A program made the translations under genes and the position numbers. Source: Clostridium pasteurianum BC1 (GTDB lineage Bacteria; Bacillota; Clostridia; Clostridiales; Clostridiaceae). From it: a DNA stretch of 64,000 nucleotides. The DNA lies in assembly GCF_000389635.1 (NCBI RefSeq), contig NC_021182.1:2542001-2606000 (forward strand), in the 5' to 3' direction. The notes beneath the pieces are model-generated. The model had not been told where the DNA came from. It did not search any database and saw only the letters and a program-made list of their open reading frames with translations. Below, piece after piece: positions 63,702 through 64,000 of the stretch (positions are counted from its first letter, which is position 1; each line of letters begins with the position of its first letter).

Positions 63702-64000
63702 ATGGTTAAATACAGAGGCGGAAGAATTAATGAAGAAGTAAAAAAGGCCGTCAGCAGTATTATTCAAAATGAAATAAAAGATCCAAGACTTAATACACTT
63801 ATAAGTGTTACTAAAGTTGAGGTTACCAAGGATTTAAGATATGCCAAGGTGCTTGTAAGTATACTTGGGGATGATAAAGTAAAAACTGAAAGCCTAAATA
63901 TTCTCAGAAAAAGTGCAGGTTTTATAAGAAGAGAGGTTGGTCATAAAGTCAGTTTAAGATTGACGCCAGAAATAATTATTGAACTTGATAATTCTATTGA
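63702..64000 (+). CDS. rbfA: ribosome-binding factor A (cut by window end)
   Basis: ATG 63702 follows AAGGGGAGAG. The visible ~99 residues start MVKYRGGRINEEVKKAVSSI and contain IKDPRLNTLISVTKVEVTKD and LRYAKVLVSIL, the RbfA signature. The C-terminal ~20 residues are beyond the window. Confidence 0.95.
   Translation, partial: MVKYRGGRINEEVKKAVSSIIQNEIKDPRLNTLISVTKVEVTKDLRYAKVLVSILGDDKVKTESLNILRKSAGFIRREVGHKVSLRLTPEIIIELDNSI

Noticed and set aside
1-64000. tRNA, rRNA genes and complete insertion sequences
   Set aside because: I saw no cloverleaf with a CCA-type end, no rRNA sequence and no transposase gene anywhere in the window.

Overview
The window is AT-rich, low-GC Gram-positive DNA. Its host genes (codY, rpsB-tsf, pyrH-frr-uppS-cdsA, dxr-rseP-ispG, rimP-nusA-ylxR-ylxQ-infB-rbfA), many TTG/GTG starts and strong GGAGG ribosome binding sites fit an endospore-forming Clostridium (cluster I). 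I cannot fix the species from this sequence alone.

Positions 1 to about 42,345 are the right-hand part of a long-tailed (siphovirus-type) prophage; its left end, integrase and lysis/lysogeny switch lie outside the window. Regions: (1) 1-10.0 kb, recombination and replication: an ATPase tail, RecT, an MBL-fold protein, a replisome organizer, a DnaC-like loader, a DUF1064 nuclease-like protein, many small proteins, an HNH/AP2 endonuclease, and an amino-acid racemase cassette bounded by inverted repeats. (2) 10.1-11.3 kb, an ArpU-type late regulator and a likely late promoter. (3) 12.2-23.4 kb, packaging, capsid, connector and tail tube, including a tail-assembly chaperone with a -1 frameshift site. 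(4) 23.4-27.6 kb, tape measure and distal tail protein. (5) 27.65-33.7 kb, a block between the distal tail protein and the tail-associated protein that holds an SGNH-hydrolase fibre, a [NiFe]-hydrogenase small subunit with a Tat signal, and a membrane-anchored GH16 glucanase. (6) 33.7-37.8 kb, tail-associated protein (apparently started at ATT), GH25 endolysin and holin. (7) 37.9-42.3 kb, a cargo zone: a two-helix membrane peptide, two CotF-like spore coat genes, a HEPN-like protein, several duplicated hairpin-rich non-coding cassettes, and a double-HTH regulator at the attachment site.

The prophage interrupts comM (yifB). The N-terminal 348 codons of comM remain at 42,348-43,394 on the minus strand and end immediately after the NPCP motif. 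The phage XRE regulator lies directly downstream on the same strand, 10 bases after the comM stop, so it is probably co-expressed from the host comM promoter.

Positions 43.4-64 kb are chromosomal backbone in nearly standard clostridial order: yraN, dprA, topA, codY, rpsB, tsf, pyrH, frr, uppS, cdsA, (AI-2E-type permease), dxr, rseP, ispG, (polC remnant), rimP, nusA, ylxR, ylxQ, infB, rbfA (cut by the window end). Three departures from that order (comM inverted upstream of yraN, a permease inserted between cdsA and dxr, polC reduced to its last ~75 codons) each coincide with a copy of one hairpin-rich dispersed repeat; two of the three also carry a second palindromic repeat.
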